The notes beneath the pieces were generated by a model. That model was given only the letters and a program-made list of their open reading frames with translations, ran no database searches and was not told the DNA's origin. Shown piece after piece: positions 1 to 5,675 of a stretch of 9,776 nucleotides of DNA. Source of the DNA: an uncultured Oscillospiraceae bacterium (lineage in GTDB: Bacteria > Bacillota > Clostridia > Oscillospirales > Ruminococcaceae); the NCBI GenBank assembly GCA_900552845.1, contig USBC01000057.1, positions 1 through 9,776 of the forward strand, in the 5' to 3' direction. Numbering within the stretch: the stretch's first letter is position 1; every line of letters starts with the position of its first letter. The position numbers were made by a program, and so were the translations under genes.

Positions 1-1
1 A

Positions 2-868
2 AAGATCGGCGCCGTCATCATCTCCATGTCCAATCAGTTCTGGGCGAATATGAAGAACTGCTACGAAGCAGCCGCTGAAAAGCTGGGCGTTTCCATCGAT
101 GTCCAGACCGGCACCACCGAGGGCGACACTCAGAGCCAGCTTGATGTTCTGATGACCATGGCTGATATGGATTACGATGTTATCATCGTTTCTCCCATTG
201 ATGGCACCAACCTTATCCCCGGCATCGTGAAGTGCAACGAAAAGGGCATCAAGGTCATCAATCTGGGACCCGGCGTTGATACCGCTGCTTTGGCGGAAGC
301 CGGCGGACACCTTGACGGCAAGATTACCGTTCAGTTCAGCGATCAGGGCAAGATTGTTGCCAATGATATGATCTCCCGTCTGCCGGAGGGCGGCGAAGTC
401 GCCATTCTGCAGGGTATTGCCGGCGCCGGTCAGTCCGAGGGTCGTACCGCAGGTGCTACCGCTGTATTTGAGGCTGCCGAGAATATTGATCTCGTTGCTT
501 CCATTCCCTGCGACTGGGACGCGACCAAGGCTTATGATGCCACCAAGGATATCCTCACCGCGCACCCCGACCTCAAGGGCATCTTCGCCTGCAACGATGT
601 TATGGCGCTTGCCGCTGTGGAAGCACTGGCCGCCGAGGGGCGTACCGATGTACTGGTTTACGGCGTTGACTTTACCGCCGACGCCCGCGAAGCGCTGAAG
701 GCTGGTACCCTTACCGGCACCATGTCTTACTCCAGCGTCAAGTACACCGAGGCTGCGCTGAAGCTGGCTGTCGCCATTGCGCAGGGCAAGGAGTATGCCG
801 AGCCGATCTATCTGCCGCTGACCCTTGCCACCAAGGAGAATGTAGCGGAGCTGGACAACTGGGCGTAA
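2..868 (+). CDS. RbsB-like sugar ABC transporter substrate-binding protein (5' end missing)
   Basis: Extracytoplasmic sugar-binding protein of the periplasmic-binding-protein type 1 fold, which delivers a sugar to an ABC importer. The reading frame is open from base 2, so the signal peptide and start lie upstream of the window; 288 codons are visible, close to a full mature domain. The opening K-I-G-A-V-I-I-S strand, the segment around I-V-S-P-I-D-G-T, L-Q-G-I-A-G near base 408, the T-A-H-P-D-L-K-G-I-F-A-C-N-D stretch near 560-600 and the following M-A-L-A-A-V-E-A-L helix all follow E. coli ribose-binding protein RbsB closely, by memory of that sequence. The true ligand is not certain: ribose, another pentose or a nucleoside sugar are all possible. 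Codons are strongly C-ending (ATC, ACC, GGC), more so than downstream genes, which fits high expression. No permease or ATPase follows, so any partners are upstream. Confidence 0.9.
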   Translation, partial: KIGAVIISMSNQFWANMKNCYEAAAEKLGVSIDVQTGTTEGDTQSQLDVLMTMADMDYDVIIVSPIDGTNLIPGIVKCNEKGIKVINLGPGVDTAALAEAGGHLDGKITVQFSDQGKIVANDMISRLPEGGEVAILQGIAGAGQSEGRTAGATAVFEAAENIDLVASIPCDWDATKAYDATKDILTAHPDLKGIFACNDVMALAAVEALAAEGRTDVLVYGVDFTADAREALKAGTLTGTMSYSSVKYTEAALKLAVAIAQGKEYAEPIYLPLTLATKENVAELDNWA

Positions 869-880
869 ACCATATAAAAT
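852..880 (+). promoter_or_regulatory. Candidate sigma-A promoter for the PsuG-like gene
   Basis: TGGACA at 852-857 (5 of 6 to TTGACA) and TAAAAT at 875-880 (5 of 6 to TATAAT) are separated by 17 bases. The -35 lies inside the last codons of the upstream gene. Transcription would begin near 887, giving a leader of about 90 bases with hairpins. This is consensus matching by eye only. Confidence 0.4.
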
Positions 881-883
881 AAT

Positions 884-942
884 GGGCAGGTACTGCCCGT
901 ATAAAGGCAGCCTGCTTTTCCGCCTTGGCGGAGAGCAGGCTG
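884..942 (+). terminator. Two hairpins between the sugar-binding gene and the PsuG-like gene
   Basis: A short hairpin has arms GGGCAG (884-889) and CTGCCC (893-898). It is followed by a long nested hairpin with outer arms CAGCCTGCT (908-916) and AGCAGGCTG (934-942), and inner arms TCCGCC (919-924) and GGCGGA (927-932) around a TT loop. The second is a 15-bp stem with only a small internal bulge and should be very stable. It lacks a proper run of T afterwards (TTCTCGCT), so it may be a partial terminator, an mRNA 3'-end stabiliser for the transporter transcript, or an element in the leader of the next gene. Confidence 0.6.
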
Positions 943-958
943 TTCTCGCTCACCTAAT

Positions 959-964
959 AGGAGG
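959..964 (+). promoter_or_regulatory. Ribosome-binding site fixing the PsuG-like start at 975
   Basis: A perfect AGGAGG lies 10 bases before ATG 975. The in-frame ATG at 882 has no such site and would translate through the two hairpins, so 975 is chosen. Confidence 0.8.
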
Positions 965-974
965 CAAATATAGA

Positions 975-1766
975 ATGAAGTATCTCACCGAAACAGCGCT
1001 GCTGACCCATGGACTGCGTTCTATCAGTAATGAAGAGTTAAGAAAAAACTGGCATTGCCCCGCAGCAGTGCTGGCATGGGTGGATCATGGTGAATTGCGG
1101 TTGGGACATATAGAAGATTACCTGCCCTTTCGGAAGCGTGCGGCGGAGCTGGTTCGCATTGACTGTGACCATCTGGAAGACGCCTTGCAAAATAAAATCA
1201 GTGGTGCCTTGACAGCAAGCGGTACTATGGCTGTCTGCCGCAAACTGGGGATCCCGCTGGCGATCACCTGCGGTATGGGCGGCATCGGTGATCTTCGTGG
1301 GGAGGAGCTATGCCCTGACCTGCCGGCGCTCTGTCACATTCCGGTGGCTCTCATTTCCACCTCACCCAAGGATATGCTGGATATTCCTGCAACGCTGGCA
1401 TGGCTGCAAGCGCATGGCGTCCATCTGGCTGGTAAGCCCTGCACCGGTTACCTCTTTTGCGGGGAAGCGCAGCCACTGGAGCTACCCCTTGAGGCTGTGA
1501 TGAGCAAAGCGGTGGTTCGCCGTCTGATCGCCGAGGGAGGACTGCTCATTCTGAACCCAATCCCAGAGGAGGAACGGGTGCAGGATAGAAGTATCCTTGC
1601 AGACGCCGTAAAAGCCGGTAAGCAGGCGGAAACCGAGGGACGCTATTACCACCCTGCTGCGAATGGAGAGATTGATCGGCGGACGGCAGGCTATTCCTCC
1701 CGTATTCAACTGGAAAGCCTGCAGCAGAATATCCTGCTGGCAGAAAGAATCATGGGACGGGAATGA
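975..1766 (+). CDS. psuG: PsuG-like pseudouridine-5'-phosphate glycosidase, divergent
   Basis: 263-residue cytosolic protein of the PsuG/IndA family. PsuG splits pseudouridine 5'-phosphate into uracil and ribose 5-phosphate using an active-site lysine and a bound divalent metal. Compared with E. coli PsuG as remembered, E6 in T-E-T-A-L-L-T-H-G matches Glu31, D115 matches Asp149, K132 in S-T-S-P-K-D-M-L-D-I matches the Schiff-base Lys166, and the N-P-I-P motif (194-197) and C-terminal S-L-Q-Q-N-I-L-L helix are present. The family G-G-V-H-R motif, which carries His137, reads G-G-I-G-D-L-R here (103-108), so that histidine is missing. The protein begins about 25 residues late and is some 50 residues shorter than E. 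coli PsuG (about 310). No PsuK-type kinase follows. Together with the upstream RbsB-like protein it suggests ribose or nucleoside salvage, but the substrate may differ. Family membership is fairly sure; pseudouridine activity is not. Confidence 0.8.
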   Translation: MKYLTETALLTHGLRSISNEELRKNWHCPAAVLAWVDHGELRLGHIEDYLPFRKRAAELVRIDCDHLEDALQNKISGALTASGTMAVCRKLGIPLAITCGMGGIGDLRGEELCPDLPALCHIPVALISTSPKDMLDIPATLAWLQAHGVHLAGKPCTGYLFCGEAQPLELPLEAVMSKAVVRRLIAEGGLLILNPIPEEERVQDRSILADAVKAGKQAETEGRYYHPAANGEIDRRTAGYSSRIQLESLQQNILLAERIMGRE

Positions 1767-1825
1767 GTTGTCAAAGCAAGTAAAGATGGAAATGCAGTGC
1801 TGTCTGTAGCCCGCAAAATCGCACA

Positions 1826-1847
1826 AATTGTTTCATGTGAAACAATT
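1826..1847. promoter_or_regulatory. Near-palindrome resembling a ParB parS site
   Basis: Two perfect 10-base arms, AATTGTTTCA (1826-1835) and TGAAACAATT (1838-1847), flank a central TG. The 16-base core at 1829-1844, TGTTTCATGTGAAACA, differs from the widespread bacterial parS consensus TGTTTCACGTGAAACA only at its eighth base (T for C). ParB binds parS to organise chromosome origins. The site is between genes, as parS often is. A role as a terminator for the PsuG-like gene is less likely, because the stem is AT-rich, the central loop is only two bases and no T run follows. Confidence 0.5.
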
Positions 1848-1872
1848 GTTCTCCCCATCAGTCCAAAGGGGC

Positions 1873-1901
1873 TTGCAAAGCAGACGGGACTGTGGAATAA
1901 T
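1873..1901 (+). promoter_or_regulatory. Candidate promoter of the M3 peptidase gene
   Basis: TTGCAA (1873-1878) and AATAAT (1896-1901) are 17 bases apart, with TGG directly before the -10 (extended -10 form). The start of transcription would be near 1908, about 37 bases before the ATG. Confidence 0.5.
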
Positions 1902-1930
1902 AGAAACACAGTTCTTTCATCAAAAATCGA

Positions 1931-1937
1931 AAGGAAG
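1931..1937 (+). promoter_or_regulatory. Ribosome-binding site for the M3 peptidase
   Basis: AAGGAAG lies 7 bases before ATG 1945. It supports this start over the in-frame TTG at 1828, which would add 39 unrelated residues and start inside the parS-like palindrome, upstream of the candidate promoter. Confidence 0.7.
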
Positions 1938-1944
1938 TGCCGAT

Positions 1945-3636
1945 ATGAAATTCAGTGAGATGCCATACAGCCGTCCGGATATGGAGGAGTTGGCGGCAAC
2001 GACCGCCCGTACCTTGGAGGCAATGAAAGCCGCTGCCAATGCAGACGGTCAGATCAAGGCGTATGATGCCTTCGAAAAGAAGGTGCAGACTGCAGGCACC
2101 ATGCAGCAGCTGGCTTATATCCGCCACACCATCAATACCAAGGACGAGTTCTACAACGCCGAGAATGACTATATGGACGAAATCGGTCCTAAGCTGCAGG
2201 AACTGGTTCACCAGGTAAATACTGCCTTGCTGGAGTCCCCCTATCGCAAAGATTTGGAAAAGCATTACGGCAGCCTGATGTTCAGGAATCTGGAGATCGC
2301 CGCCCGCAGCTTCTCTCCTGCCATTGTGGAACTGATGCAGGAGGAAAATAAACTCGTATCCGAGTATCAGAATTTGTATGCCTCCGCTATGGTGGAGTTC
2401 GATGGCAAGACCATGCCGCTGCCCCTTTTGGGACCCTACAAGCAGGATCCGGACCGTGCAGTTCGTAAGGCGGCATGTGAGGCGGACGCAAAATTCTTTG
2501 ACAGCCACCGCGAGGAGCTGGATACCCTGTATGATAAGCTGGTGAAGAACCGCGACGCACAGGCAAAGAAGATGGGTTTGCCGAACTTTATTCAGTTGGG
2601 CTATGACCGTATGGGGCGCAACTGCTATACCGCCAAAGACGTCGCCGCATTCCGTGATCAGATTGCCGAGGATATGGTGCCCATCGTGGCTAAGGTCAAG
2701 GAAGCGCAGCGCCGCCGTATCGGAGTGGAAAAGTTGGCGTTCTATGACGAGCCGATCAGCTTTGCCGATGGCAACGCAGTGCCGGATGGTACGCCCGATG
2801 AGATTCTTGCCGCAGGGAAGAAGATGTATGAGGAGCTTTCTCCTGAGACGGCAGAGTTTATCGACTTCATGTTTGAAAACGAACTGTTCGATGTACTTTC
2901 CCGCGATGGGAAAGCGCCCGGCGGCTACTGCACCGAGATTGCGGACTACAAATCCCCGTTCATTTTCAGCAACTTCAATGCCACCGCCGGCGATGTAGAC
3001 GTGCTGACCCACGAAGCCGGTCACGCCTTTGAAGCTTATCGCGCGTTCAAGAAAGAACTGCCCTCGCTGCTTCATTCTCCGACCATTGAGGCATGCGAGT
3101 GCCACTCGATGTCCATGGAATTCCTGACTGCGCCGTGGCACCATCTGTTCTTCGGCAAGCAGACCGCAAAGTATGAGCTGGGTCACTGCGAGGACTCTTT
3201 GGTTTTTATCCCTTACGGCTGTATGGTCGATGAGTTCCAGCACAAAGTATATGAGAATCCGGAGATGACTCCCGAGGAACGCAATGCATTGTGGCTTTCT
3301 CTGGAAAAGAAGTATCGCCCATGGATCGACTTTGACAATCTGCCTTTCTATTCCCGTGGTGGCGGTTGGCAGCGTCAGCTCCATATCTATGAGGTTCCGC
3401 TATACTACATTGACTACTGCATGGCGCAGACGGTGGCATTCCAGTTCTGGAACCTTTCCCGGGAAAATTATGCCGAGGCTTGGAAGCGGTATATGACCTT
3501 TGTGGATAAGGCAGGCACAGCGACCTTTGCTGAACTGGTGGAAAGTGCCGGACTGAAGGTACCATACCATGCCGGTTGCATCAAGGAGATCGGCGATAGC
3601 ATCAGTGAGTGGCTGGAGCAGCATGAACTGGATTGA
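1945..3636 (+). CDS. M3 family oligoendopeptidase
   Basis: 563-residue zinc metallopeptidase of family M3 (thimet/oligopeptidase F clan), which cuts short peptides in the cytosol during peptide turnover. The zinc motif H-E-A-G-H is at residues 356-360, inside D-V-D-V-L-T-H-E-A-G-H-A-F-E. The third zinc ligand is predicted to be E385, in the A-C-E-C-H-S-M-S-M-E segment that corresponds to the A-E-x-A-S-T-x-N-E region of PepF. There is no signal peptide or membrane segment; the N-terminal 200 residues are helical and charged, as in the family. Length and the helix around R-S-F-S-P-A-I-V fit the M3 subgroup modelled as TIGR02289 (M3, not PepF) better than classical PepF (about 600 residues). It is transcribed alone: own promoter before, strong terminator after. 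A 508-codon open frame on the opposite strand is only its shadow. Confidence 0.93.
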   Translation: MKFSEMPYSRPDMEELAATTARTLEAMKAAANADGQIKAYDAFEKKVQTAGTMQQLAYIRHTINTKDEFYNAENDYMDEIGPKLQELVHQVNTALLESPYRKDLEKHYGSLMFRNLEIAARSFSPAIVELMQEENKLVSEYQNLYASAMVEFDGKTMPLPLLGPYKQDPDRAVRKAACEADAKFFDSHREELDTLYDKLVKNRDAQAKKMGLPNFIQLGYDRMGRNCYTAKDVAAFRDQIAEDMVPIVAKVKEAQRRRIGVEKLAFYDEPISFADGNAVPDGTPDEILAAGKKMYEELSPETAEFIDFMFENELFDVLSRDGKAPGGYCTEIADYKSPFIFSNFNATAGDVDVLTHEAGHAFEAYRAFKKELPSLLHSPTIEACECHSMSMEFLTAPWHHLFFGKQTAKYELGHCEDSLVFIPYGCMVDEFQHKVYENPEMTPEERNALWLSLEKKYRPWIDFDNLPFYSRGGGWQRQLHIYEVPLYYIDYCMAQTVAFQFWNLSRENYAEAWKRYMTFVDKAGTATFAELVESAGLKVPYHAGCIKEIGDSISEWLEQHELD

Positions 3637-3670
3637 TGTCGGGCTGAGCTGCAGATCATAAACAGAAAAT

Positions 3671-3723
3671 AAGGGAGCGTTATCGGACGGGAGAAGAAAC
3701 CTGAACGGTGGCGCTCCTTTTTT
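3671..3723 (+). terminator. Intrinsic terminator after the M3 peptidase
   Basis: A long stem starts with GGAGCG (3674-3679) paired to CGCTCC (3712-3717). It continues through 3680-3685 paired to 3706-3711 (with G-T pairs), has a 2-base internal loop, and closes with CGGG/CCTG around an 8-base A-rich loop. Six T follow (3718-3723). Confidence 0.88.
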
Positions 3724-3799
3724 CGCATGGGAGGAGAATAAGAGGCTGCGAGAGCCAAATCGATGCCAATCAAGAAGCGGCTTCCACTGCGGGAAATGC

Positions 3800-3828
3800 T
3801 TGTACAACTCGGAAAAATCTGCTACAAT
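3800..3828 (+). promoter_or_regulatory. Candidate promoter of nrdR
   Basis: TACAAT (3823-3828, 5 of 6) is preceded by TGC, making an extended -10. A weak -35, TTGTAC (3800-3805), lies 17 bases upstream. The rest of the 3724-3863 gap shows no gene and no NrdR box. Confidence 0.5.
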
Positions 3829-3863
3829 AAATAAAAAACGGAAACGAGAAGGAGGCGCCTGCC

Positions 3864-4325
3864 ATGAAATGTCCGTTCTGCGGTTACACCGAAAGCAAAG
3901 TCATTGATACCCGCCCGACCGATGAGGGAGAGCGCATTCGCCGCAGACGGGAATGTTTGCAGTGCGGCAAGCGGTTCACTTCTTATGAGGTGGTGGAGAC
4001 TACTCCGGTTATGGTCATCAAAAAAGATGGCTCCCGCGAGGCGTTCAACCATGATAAGCTGCTGCGCGGCGTTTTGAAATCCTGCGAAAAGCGCCCTGTA
4101 ACGTTGGCTCAACTGGAAACGATGGTGAGCGAGATCGAGGTGGAGCTGCAGAACCGTATGGATCGCGAGGTGCCCAGTGCAGTGATCGGTGAGCTGGTGA
4201 TGGAAAAGCTGAAAAAAATTGATCAGGTGGCTTATGTCCGTTTTGCCAGTGTATATAGGGAATTTAAGGATATCAACAGTTTTTTGCAGGAACTGAAGGT
4301 CATATTGGAGCATGAGAAAAGCTGA
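3864..4325 (+). CDS. nrdR: Transcriptional repressor NrdR
   Basis: 153-residue regulator that senses ATP/dATP and represses ribonucleotide reductase genes by binding paired NrdR boxes. The N-terminal zinc ribbon is complete: C3-P-F-C6 and C31-L-Q-C34, with the arginine-rich R-I-R-R-R-R-E stretch (24-30) between them that contacts DNA. The ATP-cone follows at about 48-138, with V-I-K-K-D-G-S-R-E-A-F near its start and V-A-Y-V-R-F-A-S-V-Y-R-E-F near its end. Length matches the family (about 150). AAGGAGG at 3849-3855, 8 bases before the ATG, fixes the start. It stands alone between two terminators with no nrd target gene in the window, so its targets lie elsewhere. Identification is secure. Confidence 0.98.
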   Translation: MKCPFCGYTESKVIDTRPTDEGERIRRRRECLQCGKRFTSYEVVETTPVMVIKKDGSREAFNHDKLLRGVLKSCEKRPVTLAQLETMVSEIEVELQNRMDREVPSAVIGELVMEKLKKIDQVAYVRFASVYREFKDINSFLQELKVILEHEKS

Positions 4326-4347
4326 AATCAAGCGGTAAAACCGCAGC

Positions 4348-4382
4348 AAAAAGGGCGTTCCCCGCAGAGGAGAGCGCCCTTT
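4348..4382. terminator. Terminator after nrdR, possibly bidirectional
   Basis: AAAGGGCG (4350-4357) pairs with CGCCCTTT (4375-4382); the stem continues with TTC/GAG and CC/GG pairs around a 5-base loop (4364-4368). The T run is short on the + strand (TTT) but five long on the - strand, because of the AAAAA before the stem. A small GCGGT/ACCGC hairpin at 4332-4344 lies just before it. Confidence 0.75.
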
Positions 4383-4412
4383 GCATGTGTCGAATTGTTC
4401 ACATTTGCGTTA

Positions 4413-4441
4413 TTGAATCAAGGGGTATGATGTGGTAAAAT
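4413..4441 (+). promoter_or_regulatory. Candidate promoter of the envelope gene cluster
   Basis: TTGAAT (4413-4418, 4 of 6) and TAAAAT (4436-4441, 5 of 6) are 17 bases apart, with TGG before the -10 (extended form). Transcription would start near 4448. No terminator is seen between here and the window end, so the three following genes may share this promoter. Confidence 0.55.
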
Positions 4442-4463
4442 AACCATAACCGTATATTGTGTT

Positions 4464-4468
4464 AGGAG
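4464..4468 (+). promoter_or_regulatory. Ribosome-binding site fixing the start at 4474
   Basis: AGGAG lies 5 bases before ATG 4474. The in-frame GTG at 4459 would leave this site inside the coding region, so the ATG is preferred. Confidence 0.7.
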
Positions 4469-4473
4469 ATTTC

Positions 4474-5604
4474 ATGAAGCATATATTGATATATCTTGTG
4501 ATCGCCATCGGTATCTTCGGGCTGCTGGGGTGGTACTTTACACAGCAGGAGGATTTGCAGCCGCAGACGGTAGTGCCGTCCGATCTGACGATGAATAATC
4601 TTACAAAGCAATCGCAGACAATCGTAAAAATGCTGTTCAACGATATGAGCGATGAGGAAAAGAACTCATTTCGCATTGCGCTGCAGTCGGAGCTGGATGG
4701 GCTGGCGGAGGTAGAGGCGCATGACTGCATGGGTAGTGCCGAGGTTCAGCTTGCCTATGCCAAGCGGGTGTTGGATCAAGGTTGCTCTTTACTGATGCTG
4801 GAACCGGTAAACGAAACGGTAGCAGACAACCTGTTGGCGATGGCGCAGGAATATGGGGTGCCGGTGGTGCTGATGAATCACCGCGCAACCTCGGAACAGC
4901 TTGCCGCTTACAGTAATCTCTATGGCATTATCAAGGCGGAGGATACCGAGGAAGCCGAGCTGACCCGTCTGGCGGATACCATTGCGGAATACTGGAAAAC
5001 CAACAGGGAACAGCTGAATTTCCGTTTGTATGATGGCAAGCTGGGCATTGCCGCTGTGACAGAATACGGCTTTGAGGAGAGCGGTAAGTGGGAAAAGCTG
5101 CAGGCAATGCTGGAGGAACGCGACTGCAACGCCATTCTGAGCCGTGATGTGGTGACAGAATACTTGAATTATAATCTGGAACCAAGGCTGGACGCTATTC
5201 ATGCATTCGGCGGAGAGATGCTCCTGTTCAGCGACAGTGCCGATGCGGAAAAGGCATATTCCTATTATCGAGATCCTACCGAGTACCCCAGCGGTAATTA
5301 CAAGCCCTATTTGGTGGTTATGGAGGCTGATGAAACGGCATATAACTTGTACAAGGACGGAAAGATCCTCTTTGCGGATGGTGGCGGAGGGTACATGATG
5401 GGTAAAGCTGCTGCTCAGATGGTGAAATTGCTGCTGAACGGCGAGACACCCCGCATTTCGATCCAACTGGCTACGCCTGCCGATGGCGGAAAAACTTACA
5501 TTTGCAATACTGTGGTCCTCCGTAATACAATAGTGACCGAGGAACCGGAGGAAGAAGAACAGGAGCAGAAGATGGTAAAGGAATCTTCGGTGGGAATTTC
5601 CTGA
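4474..5604 (+). CDS. Membrane-anchored PBP1-fold sugar-binding-like protein
   Basis: 376-residue protein with one N-terminal hydrophobic segment (residues 4-22) and no lipobox, so it is probably anchored by an uncleaved helix with the rest outside the cell. The body resembles the two-lobed sugar-binding fold of LacI/RbsB-type proteins: L-L-M-L-E-P-V-N-E-T-V-A with V-P-V-V-L-M-N-H-R downstream matches the I-I-x-P-x-D and I-P-V-V-x-x-D-R pattern of that family, and a V-T-E-Y-G-F strand-turn and the late K-A-A-A-Q-M-V-K-L-L-L-N-G-E segment also fit. It is more diverged than the RbsB-like protein at the left edge. The C-terminal tail (about 352-376) is acidic, with a run of E and Q. No permease or ATPase is nearby. 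Its place before two wall-hydrolase-type genes suggests sensing or capture of a sugar ligand at the envelope; that is inference. The fold is likely, the function unknown. Confidence 0.8.
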   Translation: MKHILIYLVIAIGIFGLLGWYFTQQEDLQPQTVVPSDLTMNNLTKQSQTIVKMLFNDMSDEEKNSFRIALQSELDGLAEVEAHDCMGSAEVQLAYAKRVLDQGCSLLMLEPVNETVADNLLAMAQEYGVPVVLMNHRATSEQLAAYSNLYGIIKAEDTEEAELTRLADTIAEYWKTNREQLNFRLYDGKLGIAAVTEYGFEESGKWEKLQAMLEERDCNAILSRDVVTEYLNYNLEPRLDAIHAFGGEMLLFSDSADAEKAYSYYRDPTEYPSGNYKPYLVVMEADETAYNLYKDGKILFADGGGGYMMGKAAAQMVKLLLNGETPRISIQLATPADGGKTYICNTVVLRNTIVTEEPEEEEQEQKMVKESSVGIS

Positions 5605-5624
5605 TACATGCATCAAAACCGACC

Positions 5625-5644
5625 CTGTAACGACACTGTTACAG
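5625..5644. promoter_or_regulatory. Inverted repeat before the GHL10 lipoprotein gene
   Basis: CTGTAAC (5625-5631) and GTTACAG (5638-5644) form a perfect 7-base inverted repeat with a 6-base spacer, in the 71-base gap between two genes. The dyad spacing of about one helical turn suits a dimeric repressor; a weak hairpin is the other option. No clear promoter was found beside it. Confidence 0.35.
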
Positions 5645-5675
5645 TACAGCGATCAACGGAAAGGGGAGAGAGACA

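Noticed and set aside
882..974. Upstream ATG at 882 as start of the PsuG-like protein
   Set aside because: It has no ribosome-binding site and would place two strong hairpins inside the gene. ATG 975 has a perfect AGGAGG, and the family motif E-T-x-x-x-T-H-G begins right after it.
1828..1944. A 39-residue extension of the M3 peptidase from TTG 1828
   Set aside because: It lies upstream of the candidate promoter and within the parS-like palindrome. The extra residues do not resemble M3 peptidases, and ATG 1945 has a good ribosome-binding site.
1858..3384. A 508-codon open frame on the - strand across the M3 peptidase gene
   Set aside because: The + strand here encodes a clear zinc peptidase with H-E-A-G-H. 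The antisense translation has no recognisable domain and has the composition expected of an antisense shadow.
4366..4473. A paired NrdR-box operator upstream of the envelope cluster
   Set aside because: Only one half of one box matches; no second box at the usual spacing was found, so it is listed only as a low-interest finding.
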